This document shows positions 1-8,183 of a stretch of DNA of 21,537 nucleotides, one piece after another. The DNA is from Clostridiales bacterium UBA1389 (GTDB lineage: Bacteria > Bacillota > Clostridia > Oscillospirales > CAG-382): contig DBQR01000033.1 in the NCBI GenBank assembly GCA_002305335.1, positions 1-21,537 on the forward strand, in the 5' to 3' direction. Numbering within the stretch: position 1 is the first letter of the stretch; the number at the start of each line of letters is the position of its first letter. Below the pieces are notes generated by a model that was given only the letters and a program-made list of their open reading frames with translations, was not told where the DNA came from and searched no databases. The translations under genes were made by a program, and so were the position numbers.

Positions 1-520
1 CCGCCATAACTATAAGACCGTAAATAAGGGAAGCGGCGAAAAAGCGGTTTCCGGTGGAAAATATACCGGGTATGACAAAGGCGGCAAAAACCCCCGAACA
101 GAACATGGCCGTTTTGTTCAAGCAGGTAAACATGGCAATGGATATCCCCGTATGGGTGGGGGGGATGCCGTCCGAAGTCATATACATTGCCTGAGCGGGT
201 ATTCCTCCGAGGGCAAAGGGGGAAATGTTCATATACAGTAAATCCGCCGAAGTATATAGCACAGTCTGCCTGAATCCGACGGAATTGCCGAAGGATTTAA
301 GGATTATGAAAAAGCAGAGAGCTTCCGTTATATATTGCAGCGCCACAGCCAACAGGGAAAGGATGTTCCAAATGGCGGGTATGGAAAAAAGGGAGACAAA
401 TATCCCCGAAAGGTCGAAATTAAACCCTATATATGCAAAAACGCCCCCCATAAGGAGAAGTGCAAATAAAATATTAAACAATAGCTTCCTTTTCGGCGAA
501 TCCTTATATCTGTTGTTCAT
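1..520 (-). CDS. UPF0104 / lysylphosphatidylglycerol-synthase-TM-like membrane protein, 5' part
   Basis: Only the N-terminal ~173 residues are in the window; the gene runs off the left edge. The open frame starts at ATG 518-520 behind an AAGGAT ribosome site and reads MNNRYKDSPKRKLLFNILFA, a basic tail followed by a membrane helix. Further hydrophobic helices follow. A conserved-looking loop reads DLLYMNISPFALGGIPAQAM, which resembles the TPFGxGGQPxQ loop of the UPF0104/YbhN (LPG_synthase_TM) family. Members of this family are multi-span membrane proteins; some are the flippase half of MprF, while most stand-alone ones are uncharacterised. A role in moving or modifying envelope lipid is therefore only a family-level guess. 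A consensus promoter lies just upstream (549-577). The family call is fairly secure; substrate and function are unknown. Confidence 0.72.
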   Translation of the reverse strand, partial: MNNRYKDSPKRKLLFNILFALLLMGGVFAYIGFNFDLSGIFVSLFSIPAIWNILSLLAVALQYITEALCFFIILKSFGNSVGFRQTVLYTSADLLYMNISPFALGGIPAQAMYMTSDGIPPTHTGISIAMFTCLNKTAMFCSGVFAAFVIPGIFSTGNRFFAASLIYGLIVMA

Positions 521-548
521 ATGTATCCTTATAATCTGATTTGAATAC

Positions 549-577
549 ATTATAATGCGAATAAAAACGTTTGTCAA
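549..577 (-). promoter_or_regulatory. Sigma-A type promoter for the UPF0104-like gene
   Basis: On the minus strand TTGACA (572-577) and TATAAT (549-554) are separated by exactly 17 bp, a full consensus match. The start codon lies ~30 bp downstream, at 520. Confidence 0.85.
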
Positions 578-628
578 CAAAAGACAAAAAATGAAAGTGT
601 ATAATGTATTATTTTCAGAAAATGGCTA

Positions 629-657
629 TTTACAAATGCCCTTGAGGATGATATAAT
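629..657 (+). promoter_or_regulatory. Promoter for nfnA-nfnB
   Basis: TTTACA (629-634), a 17-bp spacer and TATAAT (652-657) lie ~80 bp before the nfnA start. It is divergent from the 549-577 promoter, with about 50 bp between the two -35 boxes. No operator is evident. Confidence 0.75.
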
Positions 658-737
658 AAACGAAAAATACTGAATTTTTATAAAAACAATCCTGCATAAA
701 CAGATAAATACCACATCCGGAAAGGAATTAACCCTTA

Positions 738-1577
738 ATGAATAAAATCGTTTACAAGGAAGAATTAAACAGCACGGTAACCCTGATGAAGGTTGACGCC
801 CCTCTTGTTGCAAAAAAGGCGCAGCCGGGGCAGTTTATTATACTCAGAGTGGACAGGGACGGAGAAAGAATTCCCCTTACCATTGCCGACACCGACACCG
901 AAAAGGGAACGGTAACAATCATTTTTCAGATCGTGGGGGCCACCACCGGAAAACTGAATCTTCTGAACGAAGGCGACTATATAAACGATTTTGTGGGACC
1001 TTTAGGAAAGCCCACCGAAACCGAAGGATACAAAAGGGTTGCCGTAATCGGGGGAGGGGTGGGAAACGCCATCGCCTATCCTTTGGCGAAAAAGTTTCAT
1101 GATCAGGGGTCAACGGTTTATTCCATAGCGGGGTTCCGTAACAGGGATCTGGTTATCCTTGAAAAGGAATTCAGGGAAATTTCAGACAAATACATTCTTA
1201 TGACCGACGACGGCTCCGCCGGGGAAAAGGGACTTGTCACCGACGCCCTGAAGAACCTTATCGAAAGCGGTGCAGACTTAGACTGCGTTATCGCCATAGG
1301 TCCCCTTGTGATGATGAAATTCATATGCCTGCTTACCAAGCAGTACGGTATCAAGACCATCGTTTCAATGAATCCCATTATGGTTGACGGCACCGGAATG
1401 TGCGGCGGCTGCCGCCTTACGGTGGGGGGAAAAATCAAATTCGCCTGCGTTGACGGCCCCGACTTTGACGGCCATCTGGTGGACTTTGACGAAGCGATTT
1501 CAAGAACCTCCGTTTACCGTACCCAGGAAGCGAAAATGCGGGATGAAAACTGCAGGCTGATGAATAAGGAGAATTAA
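738..1577 (+). CDS. nfnA: NfnA: FAD/[2Fe-2S] subunit of NADH-dependent reduced ferredoxin:NADP+ oxidoreductase
   Basis: This 279-residue protein has the layout of ferredoxin-NADP reductase subunit alpha (also called SudB, or sulfide/dihydroorotate-type FAD/NAD-binding protein). It has an N-terminal FAD barrel with the RIPLTIAD motif (residues 44-51), a nucleotide-binding fold starting VAVIGGGVGNAIAYP (101-115), and a C-terminal [2Fe-2S] site with Cys222, Cys225 and Cys237. Asp218 could be the fourth ligand, since Nfn clusters with three Cys and one Asp have been described. The next gene, one base away, encodes the large subunit, so the pair is assigned as the electron-bifurcating Nfn complex. 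That complex couples NADH and reduced ferredoxin to NADPH formation in the cytoplasm of anaerobes. The start is ATG 738 behind GGAAAGGA, with somewhat long spacing. Alone, the gene could be mistaken for pyrK; the partner decides. Confidence 0.88.
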   Translation: MNKIVYKEELNSTVTLMKVDAPLVAKKAQPGQFIILRVDRDGERIPLTIADTDTEKGTVTIIFQIVGATTGKLNLLNEGDYINDFVGPLGKPTETEGYKRVAVIGGGVGNAIAYPLAKKFHDQGSTVYSIAGFRNRDLVILEKEFREISDKYILMTDDGSAGEKGLVTDALKNLIESGADLDCVIAIGPLVMMKFICLLTKQYGIKTIVSMNPIMVDGTGMCGGCRLTVGGKIKFACVDGPDFDGHLVDFDEAISRTSVYRTQEAKMRDENCRLMNKEN

Positions 1578-1578
1578 T

Positions 1579-2967
1579 ATGGCGGATTTGTCAAAGAAAA
1601 AATACGAAATGCCCACCGTCGATCCCGGAACAAGGTCTGAAACCTTTGAGGAGGTGGCTTTGGGATATACCGAGGAACTGGCAAAGGCGGAAGCGGCAAG
1701 GTGTCTTAACTGTAAAAATCCCTTCTGCGTGGAAGGCTGTCCCGTTAACGTAAGAATCCCTCAATTTATAAAAAAAATCACCGAAGGCGACTATGAGGAA
1801 GCCTATAAAATCATAAAGCAGACCAACACCCTTCCCGCCGTCTGCGGGAGGGTTTGCCCCCAGGAAACCCAGTGTGAGGCAAAATGCGTAAGGGGTAAAA
1901 ACGGGGAACCCGTCGGCATAGGGCGGCTTGAAAGGTTCGTCGCCGACTGGCATAACGAAAATATTGACGAAATCCCCCGAAAGGCAGTACTCAACGGACA
2001 CAAAGCGGCGGTTATAGGTTCGGGTCCCGCAGGGCTTTCCTGCGCCGGTATGTTGGCTCAAAAGGGCTGGGATGTAACGGTTTTCGAAGCTCTACACACT
2101 CCCGGAGGGGTGCTGGTTTACGGCATACCCGAATTCCGCCTTCCCAAAGCAACGGTCAGAAAGGAAATCCGTTCCCTGGTCGATATGGGAGTTAAAATCG
2201 AAACCAACGTGGTGGTGGGGAAGACAATTACCATCGACGAGCTCTTTGAAGAAGGCTTTGAGGCGGTGTTTATCGGCACCGGCGCGGGGCTCCCCAAATT
2301 CATGGGAATCCCCGGGGAAAACCTGAACGGGGTTTATTCGGCAAACGAATACCTTACAAGGGTTAATCTGATGAAGGCCTATGAAAACAGGGAAACCCCC
2401 ATTCTTCATCCCGAAAGGGTGGCGGTGGTGGGGGGCGGCAACGTGGCAATGGACGCCGCCCGGTGCGCCAAGCGTATGGGGGCTAAGGAAGTTTATATCG
2501 TTTACAGGCGGAGCGAAGAGGAACTCCCCGCCAGGGCGGAGGAAGTGGAACACGCCAAAGAAGAAGGCATTATTTTTAAATTCCTCACCAACCCCGTGGG
2601 GATTACCGGGGATGAAAAACGCTTTGTAAACGGAATAACCTGTATAAATATGCAGCTTGGTGAAGCGGATTCCTCCGGACGGAGAAGGCCGGTGGAGCTG
2701 CCGGGCAGCGAACACACAATTGATGTGGACTGCGTGATTATGGCATTGGGTACTACCCCCAACCCCCTTATCAAGTCGGCAACCCAAGGGCTTGAAACCC
2801 AGAAATGGGGGGGAATAATCACCGACGAAAACGGCAGAACCACAAAAGACTTTATCTATGCCGGCGGGGATGCGGTGACCGGCTCCGCCACCGTGATTTT
2901 AGCCATGGGCGCCGGTAAAAAAGCTGCGGAAGCCATTGATAATGAGATTTGCTCCGGCAATAAATAA
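1579..2967 (+). CDS. nfnB: NfnB: large iron-sulfur flavoprotein subunit (GltD-like) of NADH-dependent ferredoxin:NADP+ oxidoreductase
   Basis: A 462-residue protein of normal length, often annotated gltA or glutamate synthase small subunit. The N-terminal domain carries two [4Fe-4S] Cys sets: C42, C45, C50, C54 (CLNCKNPFCVEGC) and C89, C93, C99, C103 (VCGRVCPQETQCEAKC). An FAD-binding GSGPAGLSCAG follows at 147-157. The NADP(H)-binding VGGGNVAMDAAR is at 284-295. A C-terminal FAD motif contains YAGGDAVTGSATV. The gene begins 1 bp after the nfnA stop with AAGGAG inside the end of nfnA, so the two are translationally linked. No glutamate synthase large subunit lies nearby, which favours Nfn over GOGAT. 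The subunit carries the bifurcating FAD in characterised Nfn enzymes. Confidence in the family is very high and in the Nfn role high. Confidence 0.9.
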   Translation: MADLSKKKYEMPTVDPGTRSETFEEVALGYTEELAKAEAARCLNCKNPFCVEGCPVNVRIPQFIKKITEGDYEEAYKIIKQTNTLPAVCGRVCPQETQCEAKCVRGKNGEPVGIGRLERFVADWHNENIDEIPRKAVLNGHKAAVIGSGPAGLSCAGMLAQKGWDVTVFEALHTPGGVLVYGIPEFRLPKATVRKEIRSLVDMGVKIETNVVVGKTITIDELFEEGFEAVFIGTGAGLPKFMGIPGENLNGVYSANEYLTRVNLMKAYENRETPILHPERVAVVGGGNVAMDAARCAKRMGAKEVYIVYRRSEEELPARAEEVEHAKEEGIIFKFLTNPVGITGDEKRFVNGITCINMQLGEADSSGRRRPVELPGSEHTIDVDCVIMALGTTPNPLIKSATQGLETQKWGGIITDENGRTTKDFIYAGGDAVTGSATVILAMGAGKKAAEAIDNEICSGNK

Positions 2968-2986
2968 AACCTTAAACTTAAGGACA

Positions 2987-3011
2987 AAATGCACCCGAAT
3001 CGGGTGCATTT
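2987..3011. terminator. Bidirectional terminator between nfnB and the convergent lipoprotein gene
   Basis: An 11-bp perfect stem (2987-2997 with 3001-3011) has a 3-nt loop. A T-rich tail follows on the plus strand and TTTTG on the minus strand, so it could act both ways between the two convergent genes. Confidence 0.72.
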
Positions 3012-3030
3012 ACTTGTATTTGTAGAATGT

Positions 3031-3085
3031 AAAAAAGCCTTCCCCTTGAGGGGAAGGGGGACCGCGCAAGCGGTGGATGAGGGGT
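3031..3085 (-). repeat. Two-hairpin intergenic repeat, copy A (terminator-competent)
   Basis: Hairpin 1 is an 8-bp perfect stem (3038-3045 with 3050-3057, loop 3046-3049). Hairpin 2 is ACCGC/GCGGT (3061-3065 with 3070-3074), whose plus-strand loop is the tetraloop GCAA. The tail GGATGAGGGG is at 3075-3084. Read on the minus strand, the element ends in GGAAGGCTTTTTT, so it can terminate transcription of the lipoprotein gene just upstream (stop at 3123). The same design recurs at 15157-15211 and 19116-19172. Confidence 0.8.
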
Positions 3086-3122
3086 ATTGCCGAAGTGCAT
3101 TGAACGGAAAAAACAAATATAT

Positions 3123-4424
3123 CTACTCAACCTCTATAACGGCATCTTCTCCGACAATTTCTTTTATAAACACATAAAACCCGTCGGGGTAGCGGACATG
3201 CACCCATTTGTAATCTCCCACAAACCCGATTTCTCCGCTGTCATTGTACTTAACTATTTTTGATATCCGTCCGTCATCGTCATATTTACTTTCCAGGCCG
3301 TGTAGAAACCGTCCGTTATTATAAACGTTCTGCTCGATCAGCTTGCCGTCATCGTTATACCTGTAATCGGTAGATTGATAAACAACACCGCCTGAGGAAA
3401 AATAACGCTTGATTATGTTCCCGTTTTCGTCATACTCGGATATAAGTTCATCGTATTGGTAAGAATCGGAACCGTAATATGTCCTTTGCATAATCTGATT
3501 GCCGTTAGCGTCATAACCGTACTCCGTGTGGCTTATCATTTTACCGTTATCCGAATAGATATTCTCTTCAACGATAGCGCCGTTATCATCCCGGACAAAT
3601 TCCGTACGGGTGTTTAAATTACCCTCCTCGTTGTAGTAATACTGCTCGGTCTTATTCCCATTATCATCGAATTTCGTATCAAGGATAAGGACCGGGGTGC
3701 CGTCATCCAATATACAATACTCCTTTATAATGTTTCCGTCATCGTCATACTCATCCAGGACATGCTGATAAATACCATACTTGTCATTATAATGAATAAA
3801 TTCTTTTTTGTTTTCATTGACATGATATATGATTCTCATATTCAAAACATCTTGGTCGATATATATTTCTTCCGCAAGATTGCCTTCCGAATCATAGACA
3901 TATTCGACTCCGGTGAAAAGATTATTAACGTTACCGATTCTATAGACAGTTTGTTTGACTATTTTACCCCGTTCGTCATATTCATCTCTATAAAAAAGCT
4001 GAAACCTGCCGCTTTCTATTATGTAGTACAAGACTTCCTTTAGATTGCCGTTGTCGTGAACGGTTGCTTCCGTCTTGGTTAATATATTATTATTATTTAC
4101 AAAATAGGCGATTATAGTATTGCCGTCGGTAATTATATAATAATTTTCAAAACTGTTATCCCCGTAATAATCGGCGAAATATTTAACCGCGACAACGCAA
4201 TCCCGGCTTCCCTCCATGGGATTTTCATCGGAATAGTCTTCCCAGGGCATCCGGCTTTCTTCAGCGGAGGATTCGGTTTCGGACGACTGGCCGGTCCCGC
4301 TCTGGAGTATGCTTTCGCTGCTTTCTGTCTGACTGATATCGTCTTTTCCTTTATTTTTCCCGCAGGAGCAGATAAAAAGAAGTATAAGTACAAATACAAA
4401 TATCGTAAGGATTGTTTTTTTCAT
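3123..4424 (-). CDS. Secreted lipoprotein with tandem YD/RHS-like repeats
   Basis: A 433-residue protein. The N-terminus MKKTILTIFVFVLILLFICS is followed by Cys21, a lipoprotein signal peptide with lipobox ICSC, so a lipid-anchored extracytoplasmic location is expected. A Ser/Glu-rich linker (~25-70) leads to a small N-terminal region. From about residue 122 to 395 there are nine or so units of ~20-28 residues built on Y-D-x-x-G-N-x-x-x-x-x-x-Y, for example YDDDGNIIKEY, YDANGNQIMQRTYY, YDENGNIIKRYF and YDDDGRISKIVKY. These resemble the YD repeats of RHS/wall-associated proteins but are shorter and end without a toxin or protease domain. A short C-terminal tail (~396-433) ends in EVE. A clear GGAGG site precedes ATG 4422-4424, and a promoter sits at 4444-4472. 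The partner or function is unknown; surface binding is only an inference. Confidence 0.8.
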   Translation of the reverse strand: MKKTILTIFVFVLILLFICSCGKNKGKDDISQTESSESILQSGTGQSSETESSAEESRMPWEDYSDENPMEGSRDCVVAVKYFADYYGDNSFENYYIITDGNTIIAYFVNNNNILTKTEATVHDNGNLKEVLYYIIESGRFQLFYRDEYDERGKIVKQTVYRIGNVNNLFTGVEYVYDSEGNLAEEIYIDQDVLNMRIIYHVNENKKEFIHYNDKYGIYQHVLDEYDDDGNIIKEYCILDDGTPVLILDTKFDDNGNKTEQYYYNEEGNLNTRTEFVRDDNGAIVEENIYSDNGKMISHTEYGYDANGNQIMQRTYYGSDSYQYDELISEYDENGNIIKRYFSSGGVVYQSTDYRYNDDGKLIEQNVYNNGRFLHGLESKYDDDGRISKIVKYNDSGEIGFVGDYKWVHVRYPDGFYVFIKEIVGEDAVIEVE

Positions 4425-4443
4425 ACTACTGCCTCCGAATCTG

Positions 4444-4472
4444 AATATATCATAATCCGGTAATTAAATCAA
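4444..4472 (-). promoter_or_regulatory. Candidate promoter for the YD-repeat lipoprotein
   Basis: On the minus strand TTGATT (4467-4472), 17 bp, then TATATT (4444-4449), ~20 bp before the start codon. The -35 lies directly after the T-run of the upstream gene's terminator. Confidence 0.5.
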
Positions 4473-4476
4473 GCAT

Positions 4477-4504
4477 AAAAATCCGGCAGGGAAGTCCTGC
4501 CGGA
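4477..4504 (-). terminator. Rho-independent terminator of the FAD/Rieske gene
   Basis: A 9-bp perfect stem (4482-4490 with 4496-4504, 5-nt loop) is followed on the minus strand by TTTTT (4477-4481). It begins a few bases after the stop codon at 4513-4515. Confidence 0.88.
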
Positions 4505-4512
4505 AGGATTAT

Positions 4513-5820
4513 TCATTTAACCTTTGCGTCTTTCATTGCGGGATTGTCTATAATCCGCCCCTTCTTATCAAAGCGGGAACCGTGGCAGGGGCAGTCCCAG
4601 GTGCCTTCGTCATGGTTCTGCTTTAAGGCGCAGCCAAGATGGGCGCAGCGTTTTGGGGTGGGAGTGGCAAGGTTTATTACCGTACTCCCCAAATTGGAAA
4701 ACAAACGGGGTTTCAGTACGCTCCGGGAGGGGTTGAACACCTCCTCAAAGGCGGTTCTTTTGCCGGAAATCATATTCGATAAAATAATCGAAGCAATCAT
4801 GGAGGAGGTCATCCCCCATTCGTTGAAGCCGGTTGCCACATAAACATTCGGCAGTGTTCTGCCGTAAACGCCTATATAGGGAATGTCGTCAAGGGTTATA
4901 CAGTCCTGATTCGCCCAGAAATACCTTTCGGGATAATTTTTGTAATGAGTATTTGCAAACTGCCTTACCGGTAAAAAGCCCCCCTTTTGTTTTCCGGTTT
5001 TCCGTTCGCCGCCCCCGAATATCAGCAGATTGCCGTAATCCCGGAAAAACATACCCTCCCCGGAGTGTTCCACCAGATTGCAGCCTAATTTTTCGGCTGC
5101 CGGTCTTTCGACAACCAGCACGAACAGCCGTTTCTGATACATCTTTACAAAATAAAACCCGCTTTTGTTTATAAAAGGGAAGTGGGTTGCCACAATAATC
5201 TTTTTTGCCCTAATTGTCCCGTTATGGGTGAAAGCGGTAGTGCCCTCAAGCTTTGTGACATAGGTGTTTTCGAAAACGTTAAGCCCCTCAGCCAGACCGT
5301 ATAAAAATCGCAGAGGGTGGAACTGAGCCATATCCGGGTATCTTACCCCGCCCTTTATTTTTACCGGAAGAGGGACATCGGTTATATATTCGGCGTCAAA
5401 CCCCAGTGACTTTACGGCTTTCGCTTCTTTCTGCATTTTCTCCCCGTCGGATACGGAGTACATAACCGAAGGCAGTATTTCAAAGTCGCATTCAATGGTT
5501 TTTGCATGTTCCTTAAAACGGGAAACCGCCGAAAGGTTGGCATCAAGGTACATTTTCGCCTTCTTTTTGCCGTATTTGTCCATAAGGTCGGAATACAGCA
5601 AATCATGCTGGGCGGTAATAACTGCCGTGGTGCCTTTGGTTATACCGTTGCCTATTTCCCTTCCTTCGACAAGGACATAGTCAATACCTGTGTCCTGTAG
5701 GGCTTTGGCACATAATATCCCCGCCATCCCCCCGCCGATTATTAGCACGTCGGTTTTTATGCTGCCGGTCAGTTTTTCAAAAGCCGGCTTGCTTACCCCG
5801 TCGGTCCAAAGATATTTCAA
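4513..5820 (-). CDS. FAD-dependent oxidoreductase with C-terminal Rieske [2Fe-2S] domain
   Basis: A 435-residue protein with a DadA/glycine-oxidase type FAD fold. The dinucleotide motif DVLIIGGGMAGILCAKAL is at 24-41, and a second FAD segment near the C-terminal half contains YIGVYGRTLPNVYVATGFNEW. The last ~45 residues form a Rieske centre: C392-A-H394 and C410-P-C412-H413 supply the CxH and CxxH ligands, with extra Cys397 and Cys412 placed like the stabilising disulfide of Rieske proteins. The architecture matches B. subtilis YhfW-like proteins, of unknown substrate, which are usually somewhat longer (~500 residues). The start is a TTG (5818-5820) chosen because AAAGGGGG lies 8 bp upstream and no nearby in-frame ATG exists. 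A 7-bp inverted repeat (5882-5888 with 5895-5901) lies upstream and could be an operator; no strong promoter was recognised. It is probably monocistronic, since both flanking gaps hold terminators. Confidence 0.85.
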   Translation of the reverse strand: MKYLWTDGVSKPAFEKLTGSIKTDVLIIGGGMAGILCAKALQDTGIDYVLVEGREIGNGITKGTTAVITAQHDLLYSDLMDKYGKKKAKMYLDANLSAVSRFKEHAKTIECDFEILPSVMYSVSDGEKMQKEAKAVKSLGFDAEYITDVPLPVKIKGGVRYPDMAQFHPLRFLYGLAEGLNVFENTYVTKLEGTTAFTHNGTIRAKKIIVATHFPFINKSGFYFVKMYQKRLFVLVVERPAAEKLGCNLVEHSGEGMFFRDYGNLLIFGGGERKTGKQKGGFLPVRQFANTHYKNYPERYFWANQDCITLDDIPYIGVYGRTLPNVYVATGFNEWGMTSSMIASIILSNMISGKRTAFEEVFNPSRSVLKPRLFSNLGSTVINLATPTPKRCAHLGCALKQNHDEGTWDCPCHGSRFDKKGRIIDNPAMKDAKVK

Positions 5821-5920
5821 AAAAATACCCCCTTTGGATTAGTATGTTCCGAAAAAGGATATTTTAGACATAAAGGTTGTCATAAATCTTGTTTGATTTA
5901 TATTGTCCCCATTATAATAA

Positions 5921-5951
5921 AGCAACCCATGTTTTTCTTTACATGAGTTGC
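5921..5951 (-). terminator. Terminator of the ABC transporter gene
   Basis: A 10-bp stem (5922-5931 with 5942-5951) contains one position that is a G-U pair in minus-strand RNA but a mismatch in plus-strand RNA, which favours use on the minus strand. It is followed by CTTTATTATAAT, 8 bp after the ABC stop. Confidence 0.75.
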
Positions 5952-5959
5952 GTTTTGTA

Positions 5960-7822
5960 TCAGTTGGATTTTTCGGCTTCTTCACTTAACTTCATTTCGT
6001 TCAGCATCTTCATTTCGTAAAAAATACCCTGCTTTGCCATAAGCTCGTCATAGGTGCCGACTTCGGCAATACGTCCCGAATCCATTACCACAATGCGGTC
6101 GGCATTCCGTATGGTGGACAACCGGTGGGCTACGATAAAGGTGGTTCTTCCTTTCTTGGACTTTTCAATGGCCTGCTGGACATAGAATTCCGAAAGGTTG
6201 TCAAGGGCGGAGGTGGCCTCGTCAAGGATAAGTATCTTGGGGTTTCTTATTAACGCTCTCGCAATGGTTATTCTCTGCCTTTGTCCGCCGGAAAGCTTTC
6301 CCCCCGCCTCCCCTACGGGAGTGTCAAGGCCCTGGGGAAGTTCGTTTATAAACTCGTTCAGATTAGCCAGTTCAAGGGCGTTTTCCAGCTTTTCCTTGGG
6401 GATTGACTGAAGCCCGTAGGTTATGTTTTCCCGGATAGTGCCGGGGAAGAGGATGGAATTCTGAGGCACCACCGAAATATGCCTGCGGTAAGCCGTAAGA
6501 TTAAGGTCGGCCATATTAATGCCGTCAATATATATATTACCTTCGGTTGGCTTAAGAAACCCGATTATCATATTCATTATGGTGGACTTTCCGGAACCGG
6601 ATTTTCCCACCACAGCAATACATTCCCCCGCCTTGACGTCAAGGCTGAAATTGCTTATGACATAGCTGTCCGGATCGTCGGGATAGCTGTAACTTACGTT
6701 ATTAAAGGCTATATTCCCCATTATCCGGGAAATTTTTTTAACCCCTATGGGTTCCATATCGTCGGAAACCATGACTTCCGAAACGGAACTGATTGCCTCA
6801 AAACCCGTAACCAGGGAGGGATAGGAATTTATGATTGCCAGCACATTTCCGTTGATGGAGGCGAACAATGACTGGTACAGCACGATATCCCCCACGTTTA
6901 TAACCCCTTTAATGGCAAGGAATGTGGAAAATATCAGGCAGATAACACTTATTATATTGCTTATAACCCATGACCAGGAGCCGAAATAGGCATTGGTGTT
7001 GTCCACCTTAAGCCCCTTCTGGGTGAGCTTTTCCACCTCGTTGTCAAAGGTCTGAATCTCCCTTTTTTCCAGTCCGTGGGCTTTGGTGACCGGCAGGAGG
7101 GAAAGCATTGAGGTGAATTTTGCCGAAACAATTTCGTTTTCGAGCCTGAATTCCCGGTTTTCCGCCTTAATCCGCTTGCCGAACAGCTTTGCCACCGTAA
7201 TATTCACCGGCACGATTGCCAAAAAGAACAGTGTCATAACCGGGGCGTTGAAGGTGGAAATCCCCACGGATATAAGCACGCCGATGATTGCCGGGACAAG
7301 GGTTATTACGATGTTGCGTATCATCCCGTCGATGGATTCGATATCCCTTAAGAACTTAGACTGAATTTTCCCCGATTCGATTTCCTTATGATAGGTTATG
7401 GAAAGCCTTTGAAGCTTTCTCACCAAAGCCGACTTCAGCCCCGCGTTAATCTTCCGCATGACCGTGTTTATCATCTTGGCGTAAATAACATGAGTGGGGA
7501 CGTTCTGCAGCAGCACTATTACCAATACAGCCGTATAAATGCCTATGGTAAAAAGGGTTGAGGAATCGTAGGGCCTGGAGGCAATGTTTATAATTTTTGC
7601 GGTTACAACCGGCATAATCCACACCGGCGATGCCTTGATGATATACATCAATTGCGCCAGCAGCAGTTTTTTTTGGTTTAGCTTATACAGCTTGTATAAA
7701 ATACCCGACTTATGCTTGGGCGCCCGTTTATCCTCCGTAAACAGGTGCTCATAGTCGGGTACAATATTTTCGCCCCGATGCCGTTTGTGTTTGGCGTTTG
7801 TTGCGTCGGGAGCAGCATTCAT
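5960..7822 (-). CDS. ABC exporter half-transporter (membrane domain fused to ATPase)
   Basis: A 620-residue protein of typical length for a type IV ABC exporter. A hydrophilic N-terminal tail (1-50) precedes a six-helix membrane domain (~55-345). The ATPase domain (~365-605) has Walker A GKSGSGKST at 406-414, Q-loop Gln454 (VVPQNSILFPGT), signature LSGGQ at 510-514, Walker B LILDE at 531-535, D-loop SALD and switch His566 (AHRLST). All catalytic positions are intact, so a homodimer is possible. No second half-transporter is adjacent. The start is ATG 7820-7822 with a modest AAAGGGTG site. The flanking regions have their own terminators, so it is probably transcribed alone. Substrate cannot be inferred; multidrug, peptide or lipid export all fit the family. 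Confidence 0.9.
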   Translation of the reverse strand: MNAAPDATNAKHKRHRGENIVPDYEHLFTEDKRAPKHKSGILYKLYKLNQKKLLLAQLMYIIKASPVWIMPVVTAKIINIASRPYDSSTLFTIGIYTAVLVIVLLQNVPTHVIYAKMINTVMRKINAGLKSALVRKLQRLSITYHKEIESGKIQSKFLRDIESIDGMIRNIVITLVPAIIGVLISVGISTFNAPVMTLFFLAIVPVNITVAKLFGKRIKAENREFRLENEIVSAKFTSMLSLLPVTKAHGLEKREIQTFDNEVEKLTQKGLKVDNTNAYFGSWSWVISNIISVICLIFSTFLAIKGVINVGDIVLYQSLFASINGNVLAIINSYPSLVTGFEAISSVSEVMVSDDMEPIGVKKISRIMGNIAFNNVSYSYPDDPDSYVISNFSLDVKAGECIAVVGKSGSGKSTIMNMIIGFLKPTEGNIYIDGINMADLNLTAYRRHISVVPQNSILFPGTIRENITYGLQSIPKEKLENALELANLNEFINELPQGLDTPVGEAGGKLSGGQRQRITIARALIRNPKILILDEATSALDNLSEFYVQQAIEKSKKGRTTFIVAHRLSTIRNADRIVVMDSGRIAEVGTYDELMAKQGIFYEMKMLNEMKLSEEAEKSN

Positions 7823-7864
7823 TTAAAATCACCCTTTGAAATTTTTTCCTGTTATTTCAATGGG

Positions 7865-7893
7865 ATTATAACATTAAGTAAAATTAAAAACAA
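7865..7893 (-). promoter_or_regulatory. Candidate promoter for the ABC exporter gene
   Basis: On the minus strand TTGTTT (7888-7893), 17 bp, TATAAT (7865-7870), ~40 bp before the start codon. The -10 is perfect; the -35 is weak. Confidence 0.5.
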
Positions 7894-7992
7894 TGTGGAA
7901 AATGCTGATATTAGCCCTGCAAAAATGTAATAAACCGTCATTCTACCACTTAAATTGTGAAAAAGAAGGGTGAACATAACTTAGGTAAGGGT

Positions 7993-8037
7993 AAACAAAA
8001 CCCCTTGAACTTACTGACATTTCAGCAATTTCAAGGG
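7993..8037 (-). terminator. Terminator of the tRNA-Ser unit
   Basis: A long interrupted stem (8002-8017 with 8022-8037; two mismatches, 4-nt loop) is followed on the minus strand by GGTTTTGTTT. It lies just 3' of the tRNA-Ser(GCT) CCA end. Confidence 0.82.
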
Positions 8038-8046
8038 ATTATGCCA

Positions 8047-8136
8047 TGGCGCGGAAGGAGAGATTTGAACTCTCGCGCCGGTTGCCCGACCTACACCCTT
8101 AGCAGGGGCGCCTCTTCACCACTTGAGTACTTCCGC
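8047..8136 (-). tRNA. tRNA-Ser(GCT)
   Basis: The minus strand folds as a class II tRNA. The acceptor pairs GCGGAAG with CTTCCGC. The anticodon stem CGCCC/GGGTG encloses the loop CTGCTAA (anticodon GCT). A long variable arm and a T-arm containing GTTCAAATC follow. Discriminator G and the CCA end (8047-8049) are encoded in the DNA. Confidence 0.95.
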
Positions 8137-8183
8137 AGGTGAACTATATAAATGTATAAAATTATTTACTCCAATGAGCGGAT

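Noticed and set aside
225..539. 104-codon plus-strand open frame at the left edge
   Set aside because: It overlaps in antisense the membrane protein gene, which has the promoter, ribosome site and family motif.
1579..2967. Glutamate synthase small subunit as the role of the GltD-like gene
   Set aside because: The gene directly follows an NfnA-type subunit and no large subunit is nearby, so Nfn fits better.
7957..8142. 61-codon plus-strand open frame
   Set aside because: It is mostly the reverse complement of tRNA-Ser(GCT) and its terminator.
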